A stretch of 6,583 bases of DNA from Alphaproteobacteria bacterium (lineage in GTDB: Bacteria; Pseudomonadota; Alphaproteobacteria; Rhizobiales; Aestuariivirgaceae), in the NCBI GenBank assembly GCA_024279045.1, contig JAJRRZ010000024.1:1-6583 (forward strand). Direction: 5' to 3'. Shown here in pieces: positions 6,439 to 6,583 of this stretch. The notes under the pieces were generated by a model. The model was not told the origin of the DNA. It worked only from the letters and a program-made list of their open reading frames with translations, and ran no database searches. The position numbers and the translations under genes were made by a program. Numbering within the stretch: the first letter of the stretch is position 1; each line of letters begins with the position of its first letter.

Positions 6439-6583
6439 ATGACTTTTCTGATCCTGATGTTGCTGGCTGGCCTGGCGCTGCTGCTGCTGGGCGGCGAGGC
6501 CATGGTGCGCGGCGCGGTGGCGCTGGGCAGATGGCTGGATCTGTCGCCACTGGTGGTGGGCATCATCATCGTCGGCTTCGCCA
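6439..6583 (+). CDS. Sodium/calcium exchanger family protein (CaxA/YrbG type), N-terminal fragment
   Basis: Only the first 48 residues lie in the window; the gene runs off the right edge. They form a hydrophobic first helix (about 3-18), then GGEAMVRGAVALGRWLDLSP, then a second helix starting LVVGIIIVGFA. That layout is the N-terminal half of the first alpha-repeat of the calcium/cation antiporter (CaCA) superfamily as found in YrbG-like bacterial calcium/sodium antiporters, where the next residues are typically T-S-x-P-E with the ion-binding glutamate. That glutamate lies beyond the edge, so activity cannot be judged. It would act in the inner membrane. GGGG at 6430-6433 is a plausible ribosome binding site, five bases before the ATG. 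It follows nhaA by 78 bases on the same strand, so two sodium-coupled exchangers are adjacent. Confidence 0.8.
   Translation, partial: MTFLILMLLAGLALLLLGGEAMVRGAVALGRWLDLSPLVVGIIIVGFA

Overview
The window comes from a GC-rich bacterium. Every supportable gene lies on the + strand, and non-coding gaps are 78 to 180 bases, apart from 163 bases at the left edge. A single-chain pyruvate carboxylase close to the Rhizobium etli type, an NhaA-type Na+/H+ antiporter and a near-perfect sigma-54 promoter together suggest a Pseudomonadota (proteobacterial) chromosome. I cannot name the class or genus with confidence. There is no sign of phage, transposon, plasmid, CRISPR array, tRNA or rRNA.

Layout: (1) 1-163 has visibly lower GC and no assignable gene. 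(2) 164-475 is a small unrecognised protein ending in the residues FQRGGG. (3) 512-528 matches the sigma-54 (RpoN) promoter consensus at every core position, with a degenerate second copy and a short palindrome just downstream. (4) About 568-1245 is an unrecognised protein of about 225 residues, the likely target of that promoter. (5) 1246-1424 is the pyruvate carboxylase leader, with short repeats and a good ribosome binding site. (6) 1425-4904 is pyruvate carboxylase, complete, with all catalytic residues I can identify intact. (7) 5044-6360 is nhaA, complete, with an N-terminal extension. (8) From 6439 to the edge is the first 48 residues of a CaxA/YrbG-type sodium/calcium exchanger.

How the parts fit: pyruvate carboxylase refills the TCA cycle by making oxaloacetate. 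NhaA and the CaxA-type protein are inner-membrane exchangers that use or set proton and sodium gradients; they are neighbours and may share a transcript, but nothing in the sequence ties them to pyruvate carboxylase. The most informative non-obvious element is the sigma-54 promoter. It implies that the unknown gene at 568-1245, and possibly pyc by read-through, is switched on by an activator of the NtrC type. I do not see a new multi-gene system here; the two unknown proteins and their promoter are the part worth follow-up.
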